DNA of 32,730 nucleotides from an uncultured Halieaceae bacterium (GTDB taxonomy: Bacteria > Pseudomonadota > Gammaproteobacteria > Pseudomonadales > Halieaceae): NCBI GenBank assembly GCA_913045375.1, contig CAJWQE010000021.1:1-32730 (forward strand), given 5' to 3'. The position numbers and the translations under genes were made by a program. Shown here piece by piece: positions 7,714 through 15,972 of this stretch. Position 1 is the stretch's first letter, and every line of letters begins with the position of its first letter. Below the pieces are notes generated by a model. That model saw only the letters and a list, made by a program, of their open reading frames with translations. It searched no databases and had not been told where the DNA came from.

Positions 7714-8163
7714 ATGGATGCCATTGACGCGGCCATTCTCAGGCTTGTGCAAAACGATGCAACGCTATCCCTTGATGACATTGCATCCGCCGTTGGGGCT
7801 TCAAAAACGCCCGTTTGGAATCGCCTCAAACGACTGAAAGAAGAAGGCATTATTCGACGCGAAGTTGCGATCGTGGATCCTGACAAAATAGGGCTCGAGG
7901 CCTGTTTTTTTGTGTTGGTTAAGACAAGTGAACACGACGGTGATTGGCAGGCACGGTTTCTCTCCGCATTAAAAGAGCGGACCGAGGTCATAGAAGCGCA
8001 CCGGTTAGCCGGCGAAATTGACTATCTACTCAAGGTACAAGTACCAAATCCGCGAGCATACGACCGTTTCTATCAAAGCCTAATCTCAGAGGTCAAAGTC
8101 TTTAACGTAACGGCACTACTCTCGATGGAAGAGCTCAAGTACACAACCGCCCTGCCACTATAG
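7714..8163 (+). CDS. Lrp/AsnC-family transcriptional regulator, DecR (YbaO)-like
   Basis: 149-residue regulator with an N-terminal winged HTH (MDAIDAAILRLVQ, then LDDIASAVG and SKTPVWNRLKRL as the recognition helix region) and a C-terminal RAM ligand-binding domain (EVIEAHRLAGEIDYLLKV, ending MEELKYTTALPL). By memory comparison it resembles E. coli DecR, which activates cysteine-detoxification genes. It diverges from the siroheme/sulfite-reduction operon over 149 bases, so control of that operon by cysteine or a related thiol is the natural inference. AAAGGA (7699-7704) precedes the ATG at a normal distance. A paralogue of the same subfamily lies at 32142. Confidence 0.9.
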   Translation: MDAIDAAILRLVQNDATLSLDDIASAVGASKTPVWNRLKRLKEEGIIRREVAIVDPDKIGLEACFFVLVKTSEHDGDWQARFLSALKERTEVIEAHRLAGEIDYLLKVQVPNPRAYDRFYQSLISEVKVFNVTALLSMEELKYTTALPL

Positions 8164-8273
8164 AGCTTCGATAACGCGTAAGAGCGGCATCGTCCAAGGC
8201 CCAAAGAGAGTCTCGCGAAATGATAAATTACGACCTCAGTAGAGAGGTGATGGACCCCCGCTACGCATTCTTA

Positions 8274-8900
8274 TCAACCGAAATACTGGAGTCGACCCGT
8301 TGCCAAGTCACAAAATGCCGGCTGCCGCTTCCGATAAATGGCCTGCAAATCCATGACGTCGATCATCACATGAATACGACGGAGGGCCGCTACTGACATC
8401 TTACAAGCGGTATAGATGGTCGTATTAGAACTGCGCCTGTAGTACTCCACCATACGGGCCATCTCTTCATCGCTCACTCGTGTCTCGGAGACGGGCAACT
8501 GTGCCCTCGACCTAGAGAGGCTTGGAAATGCCAATATATGGGAGGCTAGGCGAATATATGCGGCTGGATGGTGTTCCATCAGCCGACGGGCAACCGACTT
8601 TTTCATAGCGCCTTTCGGCGGGCGGCCTTTGAGCTCAAGCGCATCGACAAGATCATCATGCCCCAACTTTCTCAACGATAGCTTGACGATTCGGGACCGA
8701 TCTTCTGTCGTGGATAGAAAATCACAAACCGACTCTTCGCTGGTTAACTCAGCTGCACTTTCCTTGAGCACTAATTCAAAGCCACGCATCTGGCGACGGT
8801 TTGTCTTTACAAACTCGTGATAAGCGGATTCACCTAGAACTTCAGCTGTCAGCCACTGTGTCAAAAGTGCGACACTCCAAAAAAGAGACGATTGCGTCAC
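8274..8900 (-). CDS. hypothetical protein, 208 aa, possible SAP-like segment
   Basis: I do not recognise the family. The protein is soluble, basic toward the C-terminus (IYRKRQPAF), and has no signal peptide. Residues around 95-115 (DDLVDALELKGRPPKG, followed by MKKSVARRLMEHH) resemble the LxxALxxRGLPxxGxKxxLxxRL pattern of SAP helix-extension-helix DNA-binding motifs, but this is only a visual resemblance. The reading frame opens with a GTG at 8900 that lacks a clear Shine-Dalgarno; the true start may be further in, for example the ATG at 8789. It is a lone gene convergent with the Lrp regulator, 110 bases from it. Confidence 0.6.
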   Translation of the reverse strand: MTQSSLFWSVALLTQWLTAEVLGESAYHEFVKTNRRQMRGFELVLKESAAELTSEESVCDFLSTTEDRSRIVKLSLRKLGHDDLVDALELKGRPPKGAMKKSVARRLMEHHPAAYIRLASHILAFPSLSRSRAQLPVSETRVSDEEMARMVEYYRRSSNTTIYTACKMSVAALRRIHVMIDVMDLQAIYRKRQPAFCDLATGRLQYFG

Positions 8901-8973
8901 AAGATGGCATATAAATGTGACAAAAAAAATAGCTGGATGTGTCGTCTGGCGAGATTGCAGCGCCTAACGTTGG

Positions 8974-9210
8974 CTAAGCACCGCCGTCGTGGTCGTTTTG
9001 CTGCGCCGCAATCGAAACGGACCCCACAGCGACTCCACAACTACCGCATAGCGCAACATCGTTAATCCCCCGCTTTGACATGGCGTAGGAAACTGGTTCA
9101 CCGCACTCCTGGCAATTGGACTCTGATGCAAGCCGAGATGAAAAGATGCCAATCGCCAGCCAGAGGGCCAGTAGCGCGAACAGCGCGACAATGAATAGAT
9201 CAGCAGACAT
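8974..9210 (-). CDS. membrane-anchored zinc-ribbon protein, 78 aa
   Basis: One N-terminal transmembrane helix (about residues 5-23, LFIVALFALLALWLAIGIF) is followed by a two-knuckle zinc ribbon with C33-x2-C36 (NCQECG) and C55-x2-C58 (LCGSCG). With no positively charged N-terminus, orientation is uncertain; the basic residues after the helix suggest the ribbon is cytoplasmic. The ATG at 9210 gives the cleanest protein, but no strong ribosome binding site is visible. A 29-residue membrane micro-ORF ends 33 bases upstream and may be cotranscribed. Function unknown. Confidence 0.6.
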   Translation of the reverse strand: MSADLFIVALFALLALWLAIGIFSSRLASESNCQECGEPVSYAMSKRGINDVALCGSCGVAVGSVSIAAQQNDHDGGA

Positions 9211-9243
9211 GGCGAATATAGTAAAAAGAAACGAGGCGGCCTG

Positions 9244-9333
9244 CTACTTGTATTCACTGGCCCATACGCACACCCACGCCAAAAAAGCGGCGATCGACAT
9301 ACCTACAAAAAACATCACGGTACCAAAATCCAT
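9244..9333 (-). CDS. 29-aa single-helix membrane micro-protein candidate
   Basis: A 30-codon frame, beginning ATGGATTTTGGTACC on the minus strand, encodes MDFGTVMFFVGMSIAAFLAW, then VCVWASEYK and a TAG stop. Nearly the whole peptide is one transmembrane helix with a charged C-terminal tail, the pattern of small bacterial membrane proteins that accompany larger complexes. GAGG eight bases before the ATG is a credible ribosome binding site, and TTTATAAA about 40 bases further up could be a -10 element. It sits 33 bases upstream of the membrane zinc-ribbon gene on the same strand. Not assignable to CydX, CcoS or another known family by eye. Confidence 0.42.
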   Translation of the reverse strand: MDFGTVMFFVGMSIAAFLAWVCVWASEYK

Positions 9334-9437
9334 TGGAACTGCCTCAGATGCTTCACTCTTTTATAAAGATTAGATCCTCCACACCGGAGTTCAATTGAAT
9401 TCGGATCAGAGTGTGAACCAGCTCAAATAGATTTATG

Positions 9438-9455
9438 CTAGACCTTGAAGTCTAG
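9438..9455 (-). terminator. hairpin at the end of the rhombosortase gene
   Basis: CTAGAC-CTTGAA-GTCTAG forms a 6-bp stem that includes the TAG stop codon of the rhombosortase gene; on the minus strand it is followed by CATAAATCTATTTG, which is moderately T-rich. A plausible but imperfect intrinsic terminator of the protease/sortase operon. Confidence 0.4.
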
Positions 9456-10036
9456 TTGCTTCTGATCCCTCGACTGCCGACCAACACGGCTGCCAACGTC
9501 AACCCGGCGATTGTTCCACCAAAATGCCCCATAACCGCAACAAGCTCCACCGAACCGCTACTTACCAGGGTCTCCCCCCTGAACGCCTCTACAGAGACCT
9601 TCAACAGCAAACCACAGAGTACAATCAAGGCAAAGCGATCCTGTGCAACCGCAAGATACAGCATGCTGGCAGCCAACAGTCCATGAAGTGCTCCTGACAA
9701 TCCGCGAGTCTCCGCAACGGTGATCGACATATACGGTGGCTGTCCAAGTACATGCTCAGCAAGCACGGCCCCAAAGAGCCCGAAAACTAGAATTACTGCG
9801 AACTGGGGGCCTGACATACACCGTCGGGCCAGCAATCCAATAAGGATTAATCCAAGAAGATTCAACAGAAGATGACGCGTGTTTTCGTGGATAAAATTGG
9901 CGGTAAACAGCTGATACCAGTGAAAATTATCGCGCTGATAAACCAGTGGGTATTGCCATTCGACAGGAGACCACGCCAACAGTATGGCGAGGCTCGTAAC
10001 TAACCCAACCAGTGCATCGAGGCTCTTAAACTGCAT
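9452..10036 (-). CDS. rrtA: rhombosortase (rhomboid-family intramembrane serine protease)
   Basis: 194-residue polytopic membrane protein of the rhomboid superfamily with about six hydrophobic segments. Numbered from the ATG at 10036, H50, H55 and N59 lie in NFIHENTRHLLLNLLG, the nucleophile is S114 in RGLSGALHG (GxSG) and the catalytic histidine is H171 in GHFGGTIAG. Short rhomboids of this kind next to GlyGly-CTERM proteins are the rhombosortases, which cleave that tail after export; the neighbouring M36 protease carries exactly such a tail. The GTG at 10078 would add 14 residues but lies in the stem of an RNA hairpin, so the ATG at 10036, preceded by GGAGTCAGG, is preferred. Symbol assigned from family and context. 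Confidence 0.85.
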   Translation of the reverse strand: MQFKSLDALVGLVTSLAILLAWSPVEWQYPLVYQRDNFHWYQLFTANFIHENTRHLLLNLLGLILIGLLARRCMSGPQFAVILVFGLFGAVLAEHVLGQPPYMSITVAETRGLSGALHGLLAASMLYLAVAQDRFALIVLCGLLLKVSVEAFRGETLVSSGSVELVAVMGHFGGTIAGLTLAAVLVGSRGIRSN

Positions 10037-10077
10037 AACTAGGGACCTGACTCCACAGCACAAAAGCAAATAACCCA

Positions 10078-10101
10078 CTAGCCCCCGTTGAGAGGGGCTA
10101 G
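10078..10101 (-). promoter_or_regulatory. intercistronic hairpin between protease and rhombosortase genes
   Basis: CTAGCCCC and GGGGCTAG form a perfect 8-bp G/C-rich stem around an 8-base loop, 10 bases after the protease stop codon. Downstream on the minus strand comes TGGGTTATTTGCTTTTG. It may act as a partial terminator or as an mRNA-stabilising end, lowering sortase expression relative to the protease. Confidence 0.55.
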
Positions 10102-10111
10102 CGGGACGCGC

Positions 10112-13100
10112 TTATGCCACCTTCGTCAGAAAACGGCGTCGGCGCAGCCCTAGCAAGGTCACCAGTCCCAGTATTAACCAGTCGAGGGAACCGCCTGAGC
10201 TGGGCTTGTTCTGGACCGTAATGGAGAACGGTGTCGATACATTCACTACACCGTCACTCACAATAACGTCGAAGCGCAAAGTCTCGGTGGCACTCACCTT
10301 CGGCGTTGTAATGGTTGCCGATGTGAGCGTTCGCCCCGAAATACTGGCCGGCGTGCCCGAGATCTGCGTCCACGAGTAGGTGTAGTTTTCGCCCACGGCC
10401 GAATTGGTAACGGTAACCGTCGCGGCGACAGGCTCACCCTCTTGCACAGAGGACTGATCCAATGAGACCGAAGTCGTAGGTGCAATGTTGACCGCAGTTA
10501 AGGTGTATTCCTCCACTGTGGCATCCACACCATCACTAACCGAAACGTTAAAGACCAACGTCTCCGTTTCCTGAGCGATACGCGGCAGTGTCACCGCGAG
10601 ATTGGGGGTGCTCTGCCCCGTCAGGGTTGCTGAGGTACCGCTGACTTGTATCCACTCGTAGGTGTATTCATCGTCCTCAGCACCGTTGGTTACCTCTACA
10701 GCAATAGCTGCTGCCGAGCCCTCATCAAGTGCGCCCTCGCTACCGGAGAGAACTAGCTCTGGTGGGATATTGGTTACCTCGAGCGAGAACCGCTCGGTGA
10801 CCACACCACCTGACCCATCATCTACCGTGAAGTCAAAGACCAGTATTTCCGTATCCTTAACTCTGGGGGAAGTAATGGTCACATCAAGCGTATCTGCACC
10901 TGTAAGCTCCGCCTCTGGACCAGAGACCTGAGCCCAACTGTAGGAGAGCACATCCGTGGTGTTGCGGTCTGTTGCCGTTGCAGAAACCTGAACGGACCCA
11001 CCCTCTTGCGTGCTATCGCCAGTCCGATCTAGGGCCACTCTCGGTAGGCTGTTATCGCAGACAACGGAATCTCCTGCGACAGTTTCGAAGAGCATAGGTG
11101 ACGCAATGTTGGTGACGGTCACATTGTCTATCCACCACCCGTACTCAGAGACTGAATAATCAGACGCGATGCGGAATCTGAAACGCACCGTTGAACCGTT
11201 CAGCGCGGAACCGAAGCTAATCGTTTCCCGCACACCCTCGAAGCCGTCCGGGTCGCTTCGACCTGTAAAGGCTGGCCGGCCTGAGAGCGCGGACTGATTA
11301 AACGCCAACAAGGTGCTTGGATAACCAATCGCAAACTCACCGCCAGCCTCCGATGCATCTTGCCAATCACCACCGTCGATACTGACTTCAACAACGCCGC
11401 CATCCCAATCCGCTTCTATCCAGTAGTAGTGCCAAAAGCTAATCGAAAAATCGTCGCCCTCGCCCACCGCAATTTCAATGGTTTCAGCAGCGACATCTGT
11501 CGGGTAAGGGTTATTGAGCAAGAGCATGATACGGCTACCCAAGGGCTCAGGCGTAAACTGTTGGAAGAAGCCCACGTTTACCGTATCGACCCGCTGCGTA
11601 CCCTCGGCCGGAGATGATTCCTCGTAAAGCACTTGCTCTTCAAAGGTCGCAAAGAAACTTCGGTCCTCCATATCCTCTACGGCCTGATCACCCACCAAAG
11701 GCCGCGGAGCAAAGTCATAGTTGACCACTGTGCTCAATTGAATCGGTGCCGGTTCAACCGTGTCATCACCAGTTTCGACCTCAAGGAACTGCAGTTCCAT
11801 GGTCAAGGTGTCCGCCGTGCCCGCCGAATTCAAAACAACCTTCAGCTCTGGACTAGAAACGGTCTCAAACAGGTCTAGATTGCTGAATTCCACCAGACCA
11901 TCGTTCTCAATGGTGACATCATGGTTGCTTGTGACCACGGCCTGCGCGCGAACAGTGGCCAGGAACTCCGAACCGGCATTACTCACATCAAATGAAATGG
12001 TGCCCGTCTCGCCAACGTCGAGCACGCCATCGCGTGAGCAGAAGCCGGCATCCAACCCATCAAAGTCTTTTTCTAACTCAAAGTTTGTCGTCTCGTAGGT
12101 CGATAGCTGACTTAAGTAAGATTCCGTCACTCCTGACAATGGATACGCCCCGCGGGCTGGTGAGACCGCCCCCAAGCCCATACCGCGTCGAGCAAAAGCT
12201 TCTAATGCCATGACATAGTCATCACGTTCGTTGGCGTACATCGCCGCTAGAATGGCATCCCTCGCTTCTGTGTAAGTTGGTGCTATCGGCGTCATCTTGT
12301 AACCCGCGACAAGGTAATCTGCCATGCGGCTTTCGGCCTCGTCGAAGTCATACGTATTCAGAAGCCTGACATATACATCCCACAGCACCGCTGCCCACAT
12401 CTCACCTGCCGCGTGAGGTGACCCGTTTGAGGTGGGGCTCAACCCGTCAGGCTGAGCACCATCTTGAATATGTGTAAACGTCAGCGGGTTTGTCGCCATA
12501 TCAACTGTATAGGGTGCGCGCCGAACCGAATTTGTGAAATTCGCTACGTGCGTGCTTACGGTGTATCCGCTTTCAAAATTACTATTGCCCTCGATGAGCG
12601 AGTGAGATTCTCTGAGCATGAACATGAGTGCGTGAAAATCACTCCAGCCCTCACCCATCGCACGTCCCTGGAAGTTCACCAGACCAGCCGCATTTCCTAC
12701 GAGGCGGTTCTGAATGTAGTGGCCCCACTCGTGCGCAATGATGCCGTTGTCAAACGTTGAGTCTTTCAGCGCACCGTTTGAGAAAAGGTCTGCAGAGACG
12801 ACCTCTGAAGCGTCCAAAAGCGCCTCCACGGACGCAATGTCACCAGCCGATACACCCACTGTTGGCACAACATCGGGCTCGACATCACCAAACAGCACGT
12901 ACTCGTTATCCGCGACCACGACAACCATACCAATGGCACCGGCGGCCAGCGCGTTAGCAGACTGCGTCACATAGTCGCAATCAGGGACTGTTGAAGTGGG
13001 TACCAAAAGAATATTTCCCGCGACATCCTCGACGTTTACTAAAGTCTGACAGGCATCATCGTCGGTGCCACCATCGGAGGTAACCGTGTCACTGCCGCGA

Positions 13101-14680
13101 ACAATATTGGCGCTCAGTGTTGGGTAGACCTGGGGACCGAACATTGCTGGTCGAGTGAATGGCATCAATCCAATCTCTGGGTGCGAGGTAATTGTCAGGC
13201 CCCAGTCATCGCCATAATCTGCCTCTTTCGAAAAGAATAAATACTGCTGCATGCGCGGACTTGCGCCATCCGCAGGCGTGTACATGTTGGCGTTGTTAAA
13301 CCCCGATGAGTCCTGCCCTTGAACTACCAAAGGGTCACCACCAACACCGCCACGATCGTAATTTGAGAATTGTGCGTTGTAAGACTGTTCATCAAAACCG
13401 TGGTCATACCACCAGTTATGAAGGAAGTTATTCATGTAAAACAGGTTTACGACGGCGGCTTTGTAATTGTCTTTTGTCGCACCGTTAACGGGGTCGTAGG
13501 CGTAATCCCATACGCCGGGCGCAGTAACCAAAGGCGAAATATCCGTATCATCTTTTCCATCGCCTCCCGTGATATCGCCATAGGCGATGACGTTATTGCC
13601 CTCCAACACAGACGTTAGACCTGGTATCCATGGGTCCTGCGTACTGAGTGACTGGTGCGAGTCAATGGAAATGACCGTCATATCAACAATATCCGACGGA
13701 TCAGGGCCCTCGCCTACTTTGGGGATAACGTCACCGTGCGGGCCCTGTAGTAGGGTCTTATCGGCATCACGCCCGAAAACGGTGTAGTCGTATGCCTCAT
13801 TCTCAACTAGGTTTCGTCTAAACAAGACATCTCCGTCTCGGCCAATAACGTAGCTGTAGAGCAGCTCCTGACCTGAGCTCGGATGAACCAAGCCGATTTC
13901 GACATAGTGAGCCGGATGCAGCTCACTCACACCTGGGAAATAAACGCGCTTTGCGCGCGACAGGCCTCGAAGTTCTAGGTCGCGATCCGTGGCTAATGCT
14001 GCCACGTCAAACTTACCGCGCTTCTCCATGCCGAGCATAGAAGCATTCACCCGCTCACCCGAGAGGTCGCTAAGCGCTGCAGAGAATGCTGACTCTTGCG
14101 AGCCAAACAATCGAAGTTTTGGCGTGCTCTTATGACTCTGGTTAATGTTGGCAAAGTATCCGGACGCCGCAACCATATCGAGATCGCGATCCATAAGTAC
14201 ATTGATCTCTCGGTTGAAGACCTCAACGCCAGAAAACTCCTGAGCAAACTTGGCGATGATAGGACCGCGTCCCATATCATGTAGCGATGTGAGCACCGCG
14301 CGCTCATCCTGTTTCTTGGCCGCAGACCCAACGCCGGTCATTTGTTCCAAATAATGCGTTGCTGCATGGCGCGAGCGCGCCTCACTGTCGACTCCTCTGA
14401 AGCTCGGAGCCCTAATTGATGCCCGGTTCCAGCGAAAGGTTGTGACACCGAGTTGATCATCATAACGATCAAGAGGCAGGCTGCTGCTCTGCCGAGTTAG
14501 GGCTGTCGCTGGCGCGGAACGTGCCGGAAGTTTTAACTCCTGAGTCACGGGTCCCGTAATGCTAGTATCGATGTTGCTCTGCGTTGTTGGCTCGGCGGAC
14601 ATCACTACCGCCAGCGCTGGCGCGCTTACCGCTAATGTGAGCAATGAAAGGAATGAGCGATTCGTCGTGCGTAGGTACAT
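10112..14680 (-). CDS. secreted M36 (fungalysin-type) metalloprotease with GlyGly-CTERM tail
   Basis: 1522-residue exported zinc protease. An N-terminal signal peptide (RSFLSLLTLAVSAPALA) precedes an FTP-like propeptide. The M36 catalytic domain begins near FLHNWWYDHGFDEQ and carries H650-E651-xx-H654 (IAHEWGHYIQ) with the third ligand E677 in MGEGWSDFH. A protease-associated domain (about 525-632) is inserted before the zinc motif. A jelly-roll-like region ending WWIDNVTVTN (about 1060-1190) is followed by three Ig/REJ-like repeats of about 90 residues, each with a [TS]Y[SE]W.Q[VI]SG core (about 1213-1490). The tail SSGGS (1494-1498), a hydrophobic helix and R1513-R1516 form a GlyGly-CTERM sorting signal. 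The rhombosortase gene follows 75 bases downstream. GCAGGCAGG precedes the ATG. Confidence 0.93.
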   Translation of the reverse strand: MYLRTTNRSFLSLLTLAVSAPALAVVMSAEPTTQSNIDTSITGPVTQELKLPARSAPATALTRQSSSLPLDRYDDQLGVTTFRWNRASIRAPSFRGVDSEARSRHAATHYLEQMTGVGSAAKKQDERAVLTSLHDMGRGPIIAKFAQEFSGVEVFNREINVLMDRDLDMVAASGYFANINQSHKSTPKLRLFGSQESAFSAALSDLSGERVNASMLGMEKRGKFDVAALATDRDLELRGLSRAKRVYFPGVSELHPAHYVEIGLVHPSSGQELLYSYVIGRDGDVLFRRNLVENEAYDYTVFGRDADKTLLQGPHGDVIPKVGEGPDPSDIVDMTVISIDSHQSLSTQDPWIPGLTSVLEGNNVIAYGDITGGDGKDDTDISPLVTAPGVWDYAYDPVNGATKDNYKAAVVNLFYMNNFLHNWWYDHGFDEQSYNAQFSNYDRGGVGGDPLVVQGQDSSGFNNANMYTPADGASPRMQQYLFFSKEADYGDDWGLTITSHPEIGLMPFTRPAMFGPQVYPTLSANIVRGSDTVTSDGGTDDDACQTLVNVEDVAGNILLVPTSTVPDCDYVTQSANALAAGAIGMVVVVADNEYVLFGDVEPDVVPTVGVSAGDIASVEALLDASEVVSADLFSNGALKDSTFDNGIIAHEWGHYIQNRLVGNAAGLVNFQGRAMGEGWSDFHALMFMLRESHSLIEGNSNFESGYTVSTHVANFTNSVRRAPYTVDMATNPLTFTHIQDGAQPDGLSPTSNGSPHAAGEMWAAVLWDVYVRLLNTYDFDEAESRMADYLVAGYKMTPIAPTYTEARDAILAAMYANERDDYVMALEAFARRGMGLGAVSPARGAYPLSGVTESYLSQLSTYETTNFELEKDFDGLDAGFCSRDGVLDVGETGTISFDVSNAGSEFLATVRAQAVVTSNHDVTIENDGLVEFSNLDLFETVSSPELKVVLNSAGTADTLTMELQFLEVETGDDTVEPAPIQLSTVVNYDFAPRPLVGDQAVEDMEDRSFFATFEEQVLYEESSPAEGTQRVDTVNVGFFQQFTPEPLGSRIMLLLNNPYPTDVAAETIEIAVGEGDDFSISFWHYYWIEADWDGGVVEVSIDGGDWQDASEAGGEFAIGYPSTLLAFNQSALSGRPAFTGRSDPDGFEGVRETISFGSALNGSTVRFRFRIASDYSVSEYGWWIDNVTVTNIASPMLFETVAGDSVVCDNSLPRVALDRTGDSTQEGGSVQVSATATDRNTTDVLSYSWAQVSGPEAELTGADTLDVTITSPRVKDTEILVFDFTVDDGSGGVVTERFSLEVTNIPPELVLSGSEGALDEGSAAAIAVEVTNGAEDDEYTYEWIQVSGTSATLTGQSTPNLAVTLPRIAQETETLVFNVSVSDGVDATVEEYTLTAVNIAPTTSVSLDQSSVQEGEPVAATVTVTNSAVGENYTYSWTQISGTPASISGRTLTSATITTPKVSATETLRFDVIVSDGVVNVSTPFSITVQNKPSSGGSLDWLILGLVTLLGLRRRRFLTKVA

Positions 14681-14809
14681 AGCCTGCCTGCATCAGTAAA
14701 AATAAGTCATTTAACCGTAGCAAGTATTTGTGGCGTTTGCCGCAAAAACGGAGAGAAAATTAGAGGCTAAGACACCCTTTTTAGCGTCAAAAAAACGTCG
14801 GGCGATGGC

Positions 14810-15784
14810 TCACAATAAACGCAATGGCGCCTCCTGCATGGCGCTGAGCTGTTCGCGAAGCTCCAGAATGTGATCGGCCCAAAAACGTTGCTGGCCGAAC
14901 CAGGGAAATGCTTTGGGAAACGCAGGATCGCTCCACCGGCGCGCTAACCAAGCGGCATGGTGCATGATTCGCAGTGTTCGCAATGCCTCGATCCAGCTTA
15001 GCTGTCGTGCATCGAAGTCGTTAAACTCTTCGTACCCCTCGATGAACTCAGTGAGCTGATGTTCGCGCTGGTTGCGATCACCATTCAAGAACATCCAGAT
15101 GTCCTGAATCACAGGCCCGGAAATACAGTCATCGAGATCGACAAAGTGGGCAGTGTCATCGCGCCATAAGATGTTACCCACATGACAGTCGCCGTGCACA
15201 CGCTGCAGATCGTCTGTCGTCATTGCCGACAGAATCTCGGTCGCCGCCTGATCGCAGTCTTGAGCCAAGGTACTGTAAGCCGATTTAAGCTCAATCGGCA
15301 CGAAATCAGTTTCCACGAAAAGGCGTGACTCGGTTGCCATTCGGCTTGGAGATAGCGCGCGGCGGTGTAGAAACGATGCGGCGCCACCCACCCGATGAAT
15401 GCGCCCTAGGGTCTGCCCTAATTGGTAGAGATGATCCAAATTATCGAGCTCAGGCGGATAGCCACCACGACGCTTGAATACCGAAAACCGCTGGCCCAAA
15501 ACGTGATGAAGCGTTCGCCCAGCAATAGACTCTGGCGCGACCACCGAAATGTCATGATCAACGAGCTCCTGGGCGAACGCATGCTCCTCGAGTATCTGCG
15601 CGTCAGTCCATCGTTCGGCTCGGTAAAACTTCAAAATAACGGGATCAGCACCCTCAACCCCGACCTGATAGACACGATTTTCGTAGCTGTTCAGCGCCAG
15701 AAGACGCAAATCACTGACAAGACCAATACTCTCGAGGCAATCAACCACACAGTCTGGCGTTAAGGAGTCATAGGGGTGTGTCAT
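14810..15784 (-). CDS. srkA: stress response Ser/Thr protein kinase SrkA (YihE/RdoA)
   Basis: 324-residue cytoplasmic kinase of the aminoglycoside-phosphotransferase-like fold. The N-lobe has YENRVYQV and VILKFYRAERW, with the lysine expected to hold ATP. The catalytic loop is H197-G-D199-CHVG-N204 and the metal-binding aspartate D216 lies in FVDLDD, followed by GPVIQDIWMFLNGD, closely matching E. coli SrkA, a kinase that counters envelope and oxidative stress and MazF toxicity. The length is as expected. It is transcribed in the same direction as the M36 protease gene, 129 bases before it, and divergently from the VOC gene. In many gammaproteobacteria srkA precedes dsbA; that neighbour is absent here. 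Confidence 0.92.
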   Translation of the reverse strand: MTHPYDSLTPDCVVDCLESIGLVSDLRLLALNSYENRVYQVGVEGADPVILKFYRAERWTDAQILEEHAFAQELVDHDISVVAPESIAGRTLHHVLGQRFSVFKRRGGYPPELDNLDHLYQLGQTLGRIHRVGGAASFLHRRALSPSRMATESRLFVETDFVPIELKSAYSTLAQDCDQAATEILSAMTTDDLQRVHGDCHVGNILWRDDTAHFVDLDDCISGPVIQDIWMFLNGDRNQREHQLTEFIEGYEEFNDFDARQLSWIEALRTLRIMHHAAWLARRWSDPAFPKAFPWFGQQRFWADHILELREQLSAMQEAPLRLL

Positions 15785-15908
15785 TCCAGCTCAGTCTTGG
15801 GTACAAAGTGTCATTAACGATAGTCAGTGCCAATGCGTAGGTAAAGAGACACTCTCTCCTCCAATTCGGCCATCACTCCACTGTAAATAGCGGAGAAACT
15901 TGGTGCCG

Positions 15909-15949
15909 ACAAAACCCTTTAACTCTATGATGATTATTGAAGGTTTTGT
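15909..15949 (+). repeat. 8-base inverted repeat in the leader of the VOC gene
   Basis: ACAAAACC (15909-15916) and GGTTTTGT (15942-15949) are perfect inverted copies 25 bases apart, ending 23 bases before the proposed start codon and 13 before the ribosome binding site. It could be a regulator-binding dyad or a leader hairpin. Confidence 0.5.
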
Positions 15950-15972
15950 AGTTCCCACCATGGAGGTTGCTA

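Noticed and set aside
9071..9257. Alternative minus-strand frame starting at 9257 over the zinc-ribbon gene
   Set aside because: It competes with the frame that has a membrane helix and four paired cysteines; its own product has no coherent features.
14766..14785. GCTAA/TTAGC hairpin after srkA
   Set aside because: Only five base pairs with a ten-base loop; the T-rich run on the minus strand is interrupted. Too weak to list as a terminator.
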